Assembly: GCA_963700255.1 (NCBI GenBank)
Contig: CAVOWW010000021.1
Coordinates: forward strand, 1-64,000
Reading direction: 5' to 3'
Source: UBA10649 sp963700255
GTDB lineage: Bacteria > Actinomycetota > Actinomycetes > S36-B12
DNA length: 64,000 nt
Each line of letters starts with the position of its first letter. Positions within the stretch are counted from its first letter, which is position 1. The notes below the pieces were generated by a model. It was given only the letters and a program-made list of their open reading frames with translations, was not told where the DNA came from and did not search any database. Positions 15,606-23,964 of the stretch are shown piece by piece. A program made the position numbers and the translations under genes.

Positions 15606-15846
15606 CTAGCGGCCAGCCCCGACTGCCCGGCTCGCCCGCCAGCTCATGACCGCGAAGCGCGAGGCGCCGGACATGATCGACGCGATGCTCGCGAACGACC
15701 CGATGCTCAGCACGGAGGCCGCCGAGCCGATGCTGCCGATGCTCAGCACCGATCCGACCGACCCGATCGACAGGAACGAGTTGGTCGATCCGATGCTGAG
15801 GGCGCGAGTTGCGCGAGCGGTAGCTGAGCCACGAGTCCCCGGTCAT
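15606..15846 (-). CDS. putative Gly-Ser/Ile repeat micro-protein, frameshifted
   Basis: From ATG 15846 the frame reads MTGDSWLSYRSRNSR, then runs out of a repetitive frame that begins right there. In the adjacent frame the product is a run of nonapeptide-like units LSIGSxGSx: LSIGSTNSF, LSIGSVGSV, LSIGSIGSAASV and LSIGSFASI, ending in FAVMSWRASRAVGAGR and a stop at 15606. Removing one base of the GGG run near 15800-15802 joins the two parts into about 79 residues. Similar small Ser/Gly/Ile repeat proteins occur in actinobacteria, but I know no function. The strict Ile-Gly-Ser periodicity over 150 bases argues for real coding, possibly a stacked beta or amyloid-like fold. No promoter is obvious. 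Confidence 0.5.
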
Positions 15847-15904
15847 GGGACGAGGGTGCCACCGCTGTCGCGGGAAGTCACGTGCCCTCGGCTACGGTCG
15901 CCGA

Positions 15905-16783
15905 GTGAGCACCCCGCCGTTCGTCGACCTCCCGGCAGGAGCGACCGTCGAGCGCTGGACCGGTTCGCGGATCGGAGCGGGCCGTCATGCAGCATGGGTC
16001 TGGACGACTCGGCGCAGTGGGCCGTCCTGGTCCCGGGCTTCACGGGCAGCAAGGAGGACTTCATCGCCCTGCTGCCGCTGCTCGCGGACGCCGGGCGTCG
16101 GAGCACTGGCGTTCGACCAGCTCGGCCAGTACCAGTCGGCCGGCTCCGACGAGCCGGCCGACTACGACGTCGACCTGCTCGCCGCCGATGTCCGTCGAGG
16201 TCGTGGTCGAGGCGACGCAGGCGCCGAGGACGCACCGGCGGTCCGCACCTCGTCGGCCACTCCTTCGGTGGGCCTCGTGGCCCAGGCGGCCGTCGCGACC
16301 GGCGGACTGCGCCCTGCCTCGCTGACCCTGCTGTGCACCGGACCCGGTGCGCTGCCCGAGGAGCGGTGGGCGGGCCTGCCCGGCCTCGTCGACGCCCTCG
16401 ACGAGCACGACCTCGCCACGATCTGGCGGATCATGCGGGAGATGGAGGAGGCGGAGGACCTCGTTCCGCCGCCACCGACCGGTCGCGGCGTTCCTCGAGG
16501 ACCGTTGGCATGCCAACCATCCGGTGCAGCTGCGGCAGGTGGCGCAGCACCTCATGCGCGAGCCGGACCGGACGGCGCAGCTGGCGGCGATCGTGGCTGC
16601 CGGGACTGCCGACCACCGTGATGTGGGGTGAGCACGACGACGCGTGGCCGGTGGCGGATGCAGCAGGCGATGGCGAGGCGGCTGGGGGCCGTCGCCGTCG
16701 AGCTCCCCGGACTCGGGCACTCGCCCAACGCCCAGGACCCGCCGGCGATGGTGCGGGCGCTGCTGGACTCCTGGGCAGAGCTA
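15905..16783 (+). pseudogene. alpha/beta hydrolase with multiple frame breaks
   Basis: The start GTG 15905 gives STPPFVDLPAGATVERWTG, and then recognisable hydrolase segments continue in changing frames: WAVLVPGFTGSKEDFIALLPL (about 16015-16085), FDQLGQYQSAG (about 16115), HLVGHSFGG with the nucleophile Ser (about 16250), a long lid helix region DEHDLATIWRIMREMEEAEDL, TVMWGEHDDAWPV with the acid Asp (about 16613-16650), and VELPGLGHSPNAQDPP with the catalytic His (about 16700). At least five indels are needed to read it through. The order of catalytic residues is intact, so the gene was functional recently or the local sequence is poor. It is convergent with the DUF3048 gene, meeting it at 16781. 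Confidence 0.75.
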
Positions 16784-17942
16784 GGACGGTCGGTGCTGCT
16801 GCTCGGCGCCGTGGTCGGTGCTCGGCGTCGGCAGCGCGGTGGGGACCGGCTTGGGCTCGGTGAGCGGCTCGATGTCGGCCGTGCGCTTCCTGTCGAGCAG
16901 CACGATCCACACCTGGCCGGGCTTGAACGGGAGGGCGGACCCGTCCTCGAGGGTGAACGTGGTCCCGTCCGCGGCGCTCGGCCGGCTCCACGTCGTCTCC
17001 CACGCGAGTCCGTCGCGCAGCACCATGGCGGTGCCGGTGCCGATCGTGTCGGCATGCGGGGTGTTGCCGCCGCCCTTGTCGAAGTACGCCGACGGCCGCT
17101 GCCTCACGTACTGGATGACGACCGTCGAGGCGTTCTGCCCCCGGTCGCTCTCCTCCGCGCCGGCGGTGCGGCCGTTGAGGGTGACCGCGTAGAGGCCGGT
17201 CCGCTTGCGGTAGTCGAAGCCCGCGGAGGAGTAGCCCCACTTCATGTCGGCTGACTTCGCGACCAGGCCGCCGGCGGGGACCTCCTCGTCGAAGACGAAG
17301 CCCTGGTCCTTGGCCAGCGTCGCCTTCGGTGCACGGTCCAGGCCCACCCGACCGTCGAAGAAGTAGTTGTAGGGCGCGTACCGGCTGCCGTCGCGGCTGT
17401 AGCCGGCGCCGCCCGTGCGGGGCGAGACGTCGTAGAAGTCCGCCCCGTCGAGGGCGGGGAACATCTTCCGCTGCGCCCCTGAGTACGCGAAGGCCGGCTG
17501 GTCGTACTGGGCCAGCAGGTCGACGTCGGTGATGCGGGCCGACCGCACGGGGCCGATCCGCCCGGGCACGCTGCTGGAGAACACCGCGGCGAGCCGGGTG
17601 ATGCCGTACTCGACCTCCTCGATGTAGACGACGTCGGCCTTCGTCAGGCCCGCATGCGGCTGCGCGTAGACCGTGTTGTCGAGCTTGACCACGAGCACCG
17701 GCGCGGCTCCATCGCCGGGCATCCCGTCGAGGGGGGACTGCCAGCTCGGCGTCGGGGTCGGGGTCGGGGGTCGGCGTGGGGGTGGGAGTCGGCGTGGGGC
17801 TGGCCGAGGCGGTCGGTGACGGCGAGGCGGCCGGGGTGGTCGTGCTGCTGGACGGGAGCGACGCGGTGGGCGAGGCCGTGCATCCGGCGACGCCCACGAG
17901 GGCCAGGCCCGCGGCGGCGAGGACGAGGCGGGGCGAGGTCAC
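16781..17942 (-). CDS. DUF3048 (YerB-like) lipoprotein, frameshifted at a G6 run
   Basis: The N-terminus at 17942 has a lipoprotein signal with lipobox VAGC, then a Ser/Thr/Pro linker with a (PT)n run of Pro-Thr repeats. After a frame change the DUF3048 domain follows: VLVVKLDNTVYAQPHAGLTKAD, IEEVEYGITRLAAVFSS, RSARITDVDLLAQYDQPAFAYSG, and a C-terminal part with GTAMVLRDG and WIVLLDRKR. The break lies at a run of six G (17732-17737 region); one base fewer restores the frame, and the span is one base over a multiple of three. The repaired product is about 386 residues, normal for the family. DUF3048 proteins are exported and of unknown role. It lies upstream of and divergent from mraZ. Confidence 0.82.
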
Positions 17943-18027
17943 GTGGGCAGCGTAGGTCGGCCACGGTCGCTCCTCGGCCTCGGGGGGAGGGGTGGGGCGG
18001 CGCGTGTCGCATAGAGGGTCAGGATGG

Positions 18028-18059
18028 TTGACGGTGGAGCAAAGTGGAGTATGGTGGCG
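18028..18059 (+). promoter_or_regulatory. mraZ promoter with three MraZ-type boxes
   Basis: GTGGAG (18034-18039), GTGGAG (18044-18049) and GTGGCG (18054-18059) are spaced exactly 10 bp, one helical turn. MraZ binds direct TGGG-type repeats on one helix face in other bacteria, so this is the expected autoregulatory operator. A TTGACG (18028-18033) with TATGGT (18050-18055) 16 bp away makes a plausible promoter that the operator overlaps, consistent with repression. It lies 52-84 bp before the mraZ start. Confidence 0.75.
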
Positions 18060-18111
18060 TCACTTGGAGAGACCAGGGTGACTAGTGGGACAGGTCGGGG
18101 AGGTGGGGCGC

Positions 18112-18543
18112 ATGTTTCTCGGCACCCACGCCCCTCGCCTCGACGACAAGGGCCGCCTGGTGCTGCCGGCGAAGTTCAGAGACGGATTCGCGGACGGCCT
18201 GGTCCTCACCAAGGGACAGGATCGATCGATCGTGGTCTGGCCGGCGGCGGAGTTCGCGGCCCATGCCGAGCGTCTGAGCGAGGCCTCCAGCTCGGACGCC
18301 CGGGCCCGGGCCTACCTGCGCGTGCTGTTCTCCGGGGCATCCGACGAGGTTCCTGACAAGCAGGGCCGGATCACGATGCCTGCAGCACTGCGCGAGTACG
18401 CCGGCCTCGATCGCGACGTCGTCGTCGTCGGCAACAACACCACCGTCGAGATCTGGGACGCCACCGCCTGGGAGACCTACCTGGCCGGCCAGGAGGACGC
18501 GTTCTCCGACCTGAGCGAAGAGGTGGTGCCCGGGATCCTCTGA
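18112..18543 (+). CDS. mraZ: transcriptional regulator MraZ
   Basis: This 143-residue protein is the usual length for the family. It has two AbrB-like half domains, each with the MraZ signature: RLDDKGRLVLPAKFR near residues 8-22 and DKQGRITMPAALREYAGL near 82-99. ATG 18112 gives the canonical MFLGTHAPRLD start, after a purine-rich AGGTGGGG; an in-frame upstream GTG at 18085 would add nine unconserved residues. MraZ is a ring-forming DNA-binding protein that controls its own dcw operon. It opens the cluster, with its operator directly upstream. Confidence 0.95.
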   Translation: MFLGTHAPRLDDKGRLVLPAKFRDGFADGLVLTKGQDRSIVVWPAAEFAAHAERLSEASSSDARARAYLRVLFSGASDEVPDKQGRITMPAALREYAGLDRDVVVVGNNTTVEIWDATAWETYLAGQEDAFSDLSEEVVPGIL

Positions 18544-18615
18544 CATCTGGTGCGCGATCCGCGCGGTGAGGTCTCCTCCCGCTCCTCGCAACGCTCCTGA
18601 CGCCACTTCCCCGGC

Positions 18616-18652
18616 GCCAGGGCCCGCTGGAAACAGCGGGCGGGGACCTGGC
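18616..18652 (+). ncRNA. structured leader upstream of rsmH, candidate mraW RNA motif
   Basis: A two-part stem is visible: outer GCCAGG (18616-18621) pairs with CCTGGC (18647-18652), and inner GCCCGCTG (18622-18629) pairs with CAGCGGGC (18634-18641) around a GAAA tetraloop. A 5-base purine bulge GGGGA (18642-18646) lies on the 3' side. All 14 pairs are Watson-Crick. It lies in the 166-bp mraZ-rsmH gap, the position where the mraW RNA motif has been described in actinobacteria. Assignment to that motif is from position and shape; regulation of rsmH or the small gene below is inference. Confidence 0.65.
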
Positions 18653-18709
18653 CACACGGCCGTCGCACCCGAACACTCCCACCCGCGACCTTCACCTGAA
18701 GGGGGACAG

Positions 18710-18841
18710 ATGAACACCCTGACCGAGCCCCAGCACCCGGTGCGCAGCGTCCTGCGCTCGACCGGCGTGCTCGGGCTGTCGCTCGCCATGACCATCGCGG
18801 TCGTGGCGATGGTCGCATCCTTCGTGGACTCCTGGGCCTGA
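18710..18841 (+). CDS. 43-residue single-pass membrane protein in dcw cluster
   Basis: Starting at ATG 18710 after a GGGGGA ribosome binding site, the product has a polar N-terminus (MNTLTEPQHPVRSVLRSTG) followed by a hydrophobic helix of about 22 residues (VLGLSLAMTIAVVAMVASFV) and ends DSWA. It stops 3 bp before rsmH and begins 57 bp after the structured RNA. I do not recognise a family. Position, good Shine-Dalgarno and clean helix suggest a real small membrane protein co-expressed with rsmH, perhaps a division accessory peptide, which is inference. Confidence 0.6.
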   Translation: MNTLTEPQHPVRSVLRSTGVLGLSLAMTIAVVAMVASFVDSWA

Positions 18842-18844
18842 CCC

Positions 18845-19801
18845 ATGTCGACCCCGACCCGCCACATCCCGGTCCTGCAGGACCGCGTGATCGCGCTGCT
18901 GGCCCCGGCCCTCGAGGCCCCCGGCGCCGTGCTGGTCGATGCCACCCTCGGTCTCGGCGGCCACGCCGAGCACGCGCTCACCTCCTTCCCGGGCCTGCAC
19001 CTGGTCGGCCTCGACCGCGACCCCGAGGCGCTCCGCCTCTCGGGGGAGCGGCTCGCCGCGTTCAGCGGTCGTACCACGCTGGTGCACGCCGTCTACGACG
19101 AGCTGCCCGACGTCCTGGCCGACCTCGGCTACCACGAGGTCGAGGGCATCCTGTTCGACCTCGGGGTCTCGTCGATGCAGCTCGACCAGGCGAACCGCGG
19201 CTTCGCCTACTCGCAGGACGCGCCCCTCGACATGCGGATGGACCCGACGACGGGGCTCACCGCCGCGGACGTGCTCAACACCTACTCGGCCGGCGACCTG
19301 GCCCGCATCCTGCGCCAGTACGGCGAGGAGAAGTTCGCCAGCCGTATCGCCGCTCGTGTCGTGGTCGAGCGGAAGGTGCAGCCGTTCACCACCTCGGCAC
19401 GGCTCGTCGACCTCATCCGCGAGTCGATCCCGGCCGCCGCCCGGCGCACCGGCGGCAATCCGGCGAAGCGCACGTTCCAGGCCCTGCGCATCGAGGTCAA
19501 CGGCGAGCTCGACTCGCTCCGTCGGGCCATCCCGGCGGCCCTCGACTCCCTGGCCGTGGGCGGCCGCATCGTGGTGATGTCCTACCAGTCACTGGAGGAC
19601 CGCATCGTGAAGCACGCGCTGGCGGTGGGGGCGCACCCGGATGTCCCGGCCGGCCTGCCGATCGTGCCCGACCACCTGAAGCCGTGGCTGCGCCTGCTCA
19701 CGCGAGGCGCCGAGGTTGCCGACGAGGTCGAGATCTCCAGCAATCCCCGTGCGGCATCCGTCCGCGTGCGCGCGGCCGAGCGACTCGCGGTGGCGGCATG
19801 A
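18845..19801 (+). CDS. rsmH: 16S rRNA m4C1402 methyltransferase RsmH
   Basis: At 318 residues it is close to the family's usual 310-320. Conserved parts are HIPVLQDRVIALLAP at the start, the SAM-binding DATLGLGGHAEHAL at about 32-45, FDLGVSSMQLDQANRGFAY, LDMRMD, the NPAKRTFQALRIEVNGEL segment and SYQSLEDRIVKHAL near 230-245. It N4-methylates C1402 of 16S rRNA using S-adenosylmethionine. ATG 18845 is 3 bp after the small membrane gene, and its stop overlaps the next start by 4 bases, so it is part of the dcw operon. Confidence 0.97.
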   Translation: MSTPTRHIPVLQDRVIALLAPALEAPGAVLVDATLGLGGHAEHALTSFPGLHLVGLDRDPEALRLSGERLAAFSGRTTLVHAVYDELPDVLADLGYHEVEGILFDLGVSSMQLDQANRGFAYSQDAPLDMRMDPTTGLTAADVLNTYSAGDLARILRQYGEEKFASRIAARVVVERKVQPFTTSARLVDLIRESIPAAARRTGGNPAKRTFQALRIEVNGELDSLRRAIPAALDSLAVGGRIVVMSYQSLEDRIVKHALAVGAHPDVPAGLPIVPDHLKPWLRLLTRGAEVADEVEISSNPRAASVRVRAAERLAVAA

Positions 19802-20619
19802 GCGCCACGGCACGCAAGCACGACGTCGATCCTGTCGATCCGGACGACGTCGCGGCGGCGGGGACGAGCGAGAGCGCCGGCACCGATCAGGGCACGGAGT
19901 ACGCGACCCGGGGCGCGCGCGGGCTGCGGTCCGCGCGGCCGCACCTGCGCATGGTGTCCCCGCTGCGCCCCGAGCGCGCCAGCCGCGGCGTGTTCGCACT
20001 GGTCGTCACCGGGCTGCTCGGCGTCGGGATGGTCCTCATCCTCGTCATCAACACCTCCCTCGCGCAGGGTGCCTTCACCATCAGCGAGCTCCAGGCGCAG
20101 CAGTCGACGCTGACGCAGCAGGAGCAGACCCTCGCCGAGGCCGTGGCCGCCGCTGCCGCACCCGAGAGCCTCGAGGAGCGGGCCCGGGCGCTCGGCATGG
20201 TGCCGAGCGAGAACCCCGTGTTCCTGGACGTGACGACCGGCCAGGTGCTCGGCAAGCCCAAGGCCGCCGGTGGCGCGACCAGCTCGGTCCCGCGGCTGCT
20301 GACGCCGGCGGACGCGACCGCCGCCGAGGCGGTGGACAACGCCTCGGTCGGCACCGACCTGCCGATCGCGCCGGGACCGGACTACGACCCCGCGGCCGCC
20401 GACGCGGCCGCCGCCCAGGCCGCCGCGGCGAACGCGGAGGCCCTGGCCGCCCAGGAGAAGGCGGACGCGAAGGCGGCCGAGAAGGCCGGCGACGCGAAGA
20501 AGACCGGCAAGAAGGCCAAGAATCCCGCCGCCGAGAACAGCCTCTGGCAGGACTCCACCGTCATCGACGTCACCGTGTCCTCCGAGGATGCGGGCCTCGT
20601 CGCGGTGCCGGTGGAGTGA
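19798..20619 (+). CDS. ftsL: FtsL-like septum formation protein
   Basis: This 273-residue protein has an N-terminal polar region of about 65 residues, one membrane helix (FALVVTGLLGVGMVLILVIN, about 63-82), and then a short coiled coil AFTISELQAQQSTLTQQEQTL and the ERARALGMVP segment typical of FtsL/DivIC-like proteins. The extracytoplasmic tail is unusually long and rich in Ala, Lys and Asp (about residues 195-245, repeating AAQ and KAAEKAG). Its place between rsmH and ftsI is the ftsL position. FtsL bridges FtsQ/FtsB-like proteins and activates FtsWI at the septum. The symbol rests mainly on position and topology, as FtsL is poorly conserved. Confidence 0.85.
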   Translation: MSATARKHDVDPVDPDDVAAAGTSESAGTDQGTEYATRGARGLRSARPHLRMVSPLRPERASRGVFALVVTGLLGVGMVLILVINTSLAQGAFTISELQAQQSTLTQQEQTLAEAVAAAAAPESLEERARALGMVPSENPVFLDVTTGQVLGKPKAAGGATSSVPRLLTPADATAAEAVDNASVGTDLPIAPGPDYDPAAADAAAAQAAAANAEALAAQEKADAKAAEKAGDAKKTGKKAKNPAAENSLWQDSTVIDVTVSSEDAGLVAVPVE

Positions 20620-20641
20620 TGGCGTCCCCGGTGGCGGCGGC

Positions 20642-22454
20642 ATGACGCGCACTGCCACCCCCGTCCGTCGGCCCCGCCCCGGCCCCCCCGCCCCAGGGGG
20701 CAAGGGACGGGGTTCTGGTCGTCCGAGGAGAACCGGCGTCCTGGCGTTGGCTGATCCGCGGCGCCGCGGCACCGTCCTCCTCGTCGCGACCGGGCTGGTG
20801 CTGACCGTGTTCGCCGGACGGCTCGTCGAGCTGCAGGCCGTTCGCGGGGAGTCGCTCGCCTCGGCCGCCCTCGACCAGCGGCTGCGCACCCTCGAGCTGC
20901 CCGCGCAGCGCGGCACGATCCTCGACAGCGGCGGTGACGCGCTCGCCGTGACGATGGAGGCACGCAACCTCACGGCTGACCAGACTCTCGTCACTGACCC
21001 GGCCGCGGTCGCTGCCGAGCTCGGCCCCCTCCTCGGTGCCGATCCAGCGGTCCTGACCGCGCGGCTGACCGGGGACCGGCGCTTCATCTACCTCGCCAAG
21101 GGCCTGACGCCCGAGACGTGGGACCGCATCGAGGAACTGCGGCTGCCCGGGGTCTTCAGCGAGCCGGCATCGCGTCGCATCTACCCGGCCGGGGACCTCG
21201 CGGCCAACGTCGTGGGCTTCGTGGGGAGCGAGGGAGGCGGGCTCGGAGGGATCGAGTACGCGTATCAGGAGCAGCTCGGCGGGAGCCGCGGGCACCCAGA
21301 CCTTCGAGCGCGGGCCGGGCGGCCGGGTCATCCCGACCGGCGCGAACTCGCTGACCGAGGCGACGACCGGAACGACCGTGCGGCTGACCCTCGACCGCGA
21401 CATCCAGTACGTGGCGCAGCAGGCCATCGCGAAGCGGGTGGCGCAGTCCCAGGCGGACAGCGGCACCATCGTCGTCATGGATCCCCGCACCGGCGAGATC
21501 CTCGCGCTCGCCACGGCCCCCACCTTCGACCCCAACAAGGCCGCGTCCGCGACGGATTCGAACCGCGGGAACCGGGCCCTCACCAACGTCTTCGAGCCCG
21601 GCTCGACGAGCAAGCTGATGACGCTGGCAGCCGTCGTGAACGAGGGCGAGGCCAACGCCTACTCGGCCTTCCGGATCCCCAGCAAGCTCGTGCGCGGCGG
21701 CGAGGACTTCCAGGACCACACCCCGCACGGCACGCTGAACCTCACGCTCGCGGGCATCATGGCCAAGTCCAGCAACATCGGCACGATCCTGGCCGCAGAG
21801 CGCATCGGCGGGAAGAAGCTCTACAAGTACCTGAAGAAGTTCGGCATCGGGGAGCCGACCGGACTCAACTTCCCGGGCGAGGCCAGCGGCTTCGTGCCCG
21901 CGTACTCGGACTGGTCCGACACGTCGATGCCGACGATCGCCTTCGGCCAGGGCCTGAGCGTCAATGCCGTCCAGGCTGCCAGCGTGTTCGCGACGATCGC
22001 CAACGACGGTGTCCGCGTGCAGCCGAGCCTGGTGGCCGAGCTCGTCCATGCGGATGGCACGGTGGAGACGCCCCCGGCCCCGAAGACCACGCGGGTGGTC
22101 AGCCCCTCGTCGGCGAAGCAGGTCCGGGCGATGCTGGAGAGCGTGGTGGGGGAGGGCGGCACCGCACCCATGGCGGCGATCCCCGGCTACCGCGTGGGCG
22201 GCAAGACCGGAACGGCGCAGGCCTACAACGAGAGCTGCAGGTGCTACAGCGGCGTCGTCGCGTCCTTCATCGGCATCGCCCCGGCGGATGATCCTCAGCT
22301 GGTGGTGGCCGTGTCGATCATGAATCCCCGAGCCGGCCGGTACGGCGGCGAGCTCGGCGGACCGGTGTTCAAGAGCGTCATGACCTACGCGCTGCAGGCC
22401 CGAGAGATCCCGCCCACGGGCCGCACCGCACCCAGACTCCCGCTCGGCGGGTAG
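20642..22454 (+). CDS. ftsI: septal transpeptidase FtsI (PBP3), frameshifted
   Basis: The N-terminus has a basic tail and one TM helix (LLVATGLVLTVFAGRLVELQA), then the dimerisation domain (PAQRGTILDSGG). The transpeptidase domain carries the three active-site motifs: SxxK in FEPGSTSKLMT, SxN in AKSSNIGT and KTG in RVGGKTGTAQAY. The first part and the rest lie in different frames, joining near 21285-21293; deleting one G of a GGG run gives LGGSRGTQTFERGPGGR, the family sequence. The span is one base over a multiple of three, for 603 residues. FtsI is essential for septal cross-linking, so a sequence error is the likely reason. It follows ftsL by 22 bp. Confidence 0.93.
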
Positions 22455-22457
22455 GTC

Positions 22458-23964
22458 GTGTCGTCCGCGATGAGACCACGAGCGCGGTACGTGCCACTCG
22501 CGGACGTCCTGCCCCCCGGCACTCGGCGGCTCCCCGGGACTCGCGGAGGCCGAGGTTCGCGTCAGCGGAGTGACCCTCGACTCACGCGGCGTGCTTCCGG
22601 GGGACCTCTATGCCGCCCTTCCCGGGCAGGTGACGCACGGTGCGCGGTACGTGGGCGCTGCGGTCGAGGCCGGGGCACTCGCCGTCCTCACCGACGAGGA
22701 GGGCGCCCTGCTGTGCGCCGACGCGGGCGTGCCGGTGTTCGTCGTCGTGGGCCCGCGGCAGGTGCTGGGCTCCATCGCCGCGCGCGTCTACGGCCAGCCG
22801 GCGCAGGACCTCCAGATGCTCGGCATCACGGGCACCAACGGCAAGACGACCGTGGCCTCGATGGTCGAGGCGGGGCTTCGTGCGGCAGGAAGGACGACAG
22901 GGCTCATCGGCACCGTGGGGATGAAGGTCGCCGGTCAGGCGTTCTCCGGAGCCCGGACCACTCCCGAGGCGACCGACCTCCATGCCGCCCTGGCCCTGAT
23001 GCGTGAGCGTGGCGTCGAGAGCGTCGTCATGGAGGTCAGCAGCATCGCTGTCGAGGAATGCCGGATCGACGGCGTGCGCTACGACGTGGCGGCCTTCACC
23101 AACCTCTCCCAGGACCACCTCGACTACCACGGCACGATGGCGGACTACTTCGCGGCGAAGGCACGCCTGTTCGTCGATGACCGAGCGGCCCTGGGCATCA
23201 TCGGCATCGATGACGAGTGGGGCCGCCGACTCGCGGCCCAGACGAGCATCCCCACGCAGACGTGGTCGCTGCTGGACCCGCACGCAGACTGGCACGCGGT
23301 CCGCGAGGGAGGCATCGTCGCCGTCGTCGGCCCCAGCGACGAGCGCCAGCAGCTGCGCGTGCCGATGCCGGGTTCGTTCAACATCGCGAACGCCGTCTGC
23401 GCGTATGCCGTCCTTCGTGCCGCCGGCGTGAGCGCCGAGGCGGCTGCGGGGGGCATCGCCGCCGTCGAGGTGCCTGGACGCATGCAGCTCGTCGGGGAGA
23501 GCGGCGGCGTCCGGGGCATCGTCGACTACGCGCACTCGCCGGACGCGATCGAACGCGTCCTCCGCGCGGCCCGTGAGGAGGCGGAGGGCCGGCTCATCGC
23601 CGTGCTGGGCGCGGGCGGCGACCGTGATCGCGGCAAGCGTCCCATGATGGGAGACACGGCGGCGCGCCTCGCCGACGTCCTCGTCATCACCGACGACAAT
23701 CCTCGTTCAGAGGATCCGCGAGCCATCCGCCAGTCCATCCGCGGGGGGGCCGAACAGGTGGCGCCGGGGGGGCGCGCCGAGATCCACGACGTGGGAGACC
23801 GCGGCTCGGCCATTACGGTGGCTGTGGGGTTGGCTGAGGCAGGAGACGTGGTGCTGGTTCTGGGCAAGGGGCACGAGCAGGGGCAGGAGGCCGCCGGCGT
23901 CGTGACCCCGTTCGACGATGCCGCCGTCCTCCGGGCCGCGCTGGCCGTCCGGGGGGCCTCGTGA
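22458..23964 (+). CDS. murE: UDP-MurNAc-tripeptide ligase MurE, frameshifted near N-terminus
   Basis: From GTG 22458 the frame reads MSSAMRPRARYVPLADVLPPG. The conserved continuation (GLAEAEVRVSG then VTLDSRGVLPGDLYAALPG) is in another frame; dropping one base in the CCCCGGG run near 22535 joins them. The span is one base over a multiple of three and gives 501 residues, normal for MurE. Motifs: ATP loop ITGTNGKTTVASMVEAG, VMEVSSIAVEE, FTNLSQDHLDYHG, DYAHSPDAIE, and DNPRSEDP. The DNPR form is that of enzymes adding meso-diaminopimelate. It uses ATP to add that residue to UDP-MurNAc-dipeptide in the cytoplasm. If read only from GTG 22570, it would lack about 38 residues. Confidence 0.93.

Noticed and set aside
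22570..22590. murE starting at GTG 22570
   Set aside because: It would remove the conserved N-terminal segment, which is present upstream from 22458 after a one-base correction.
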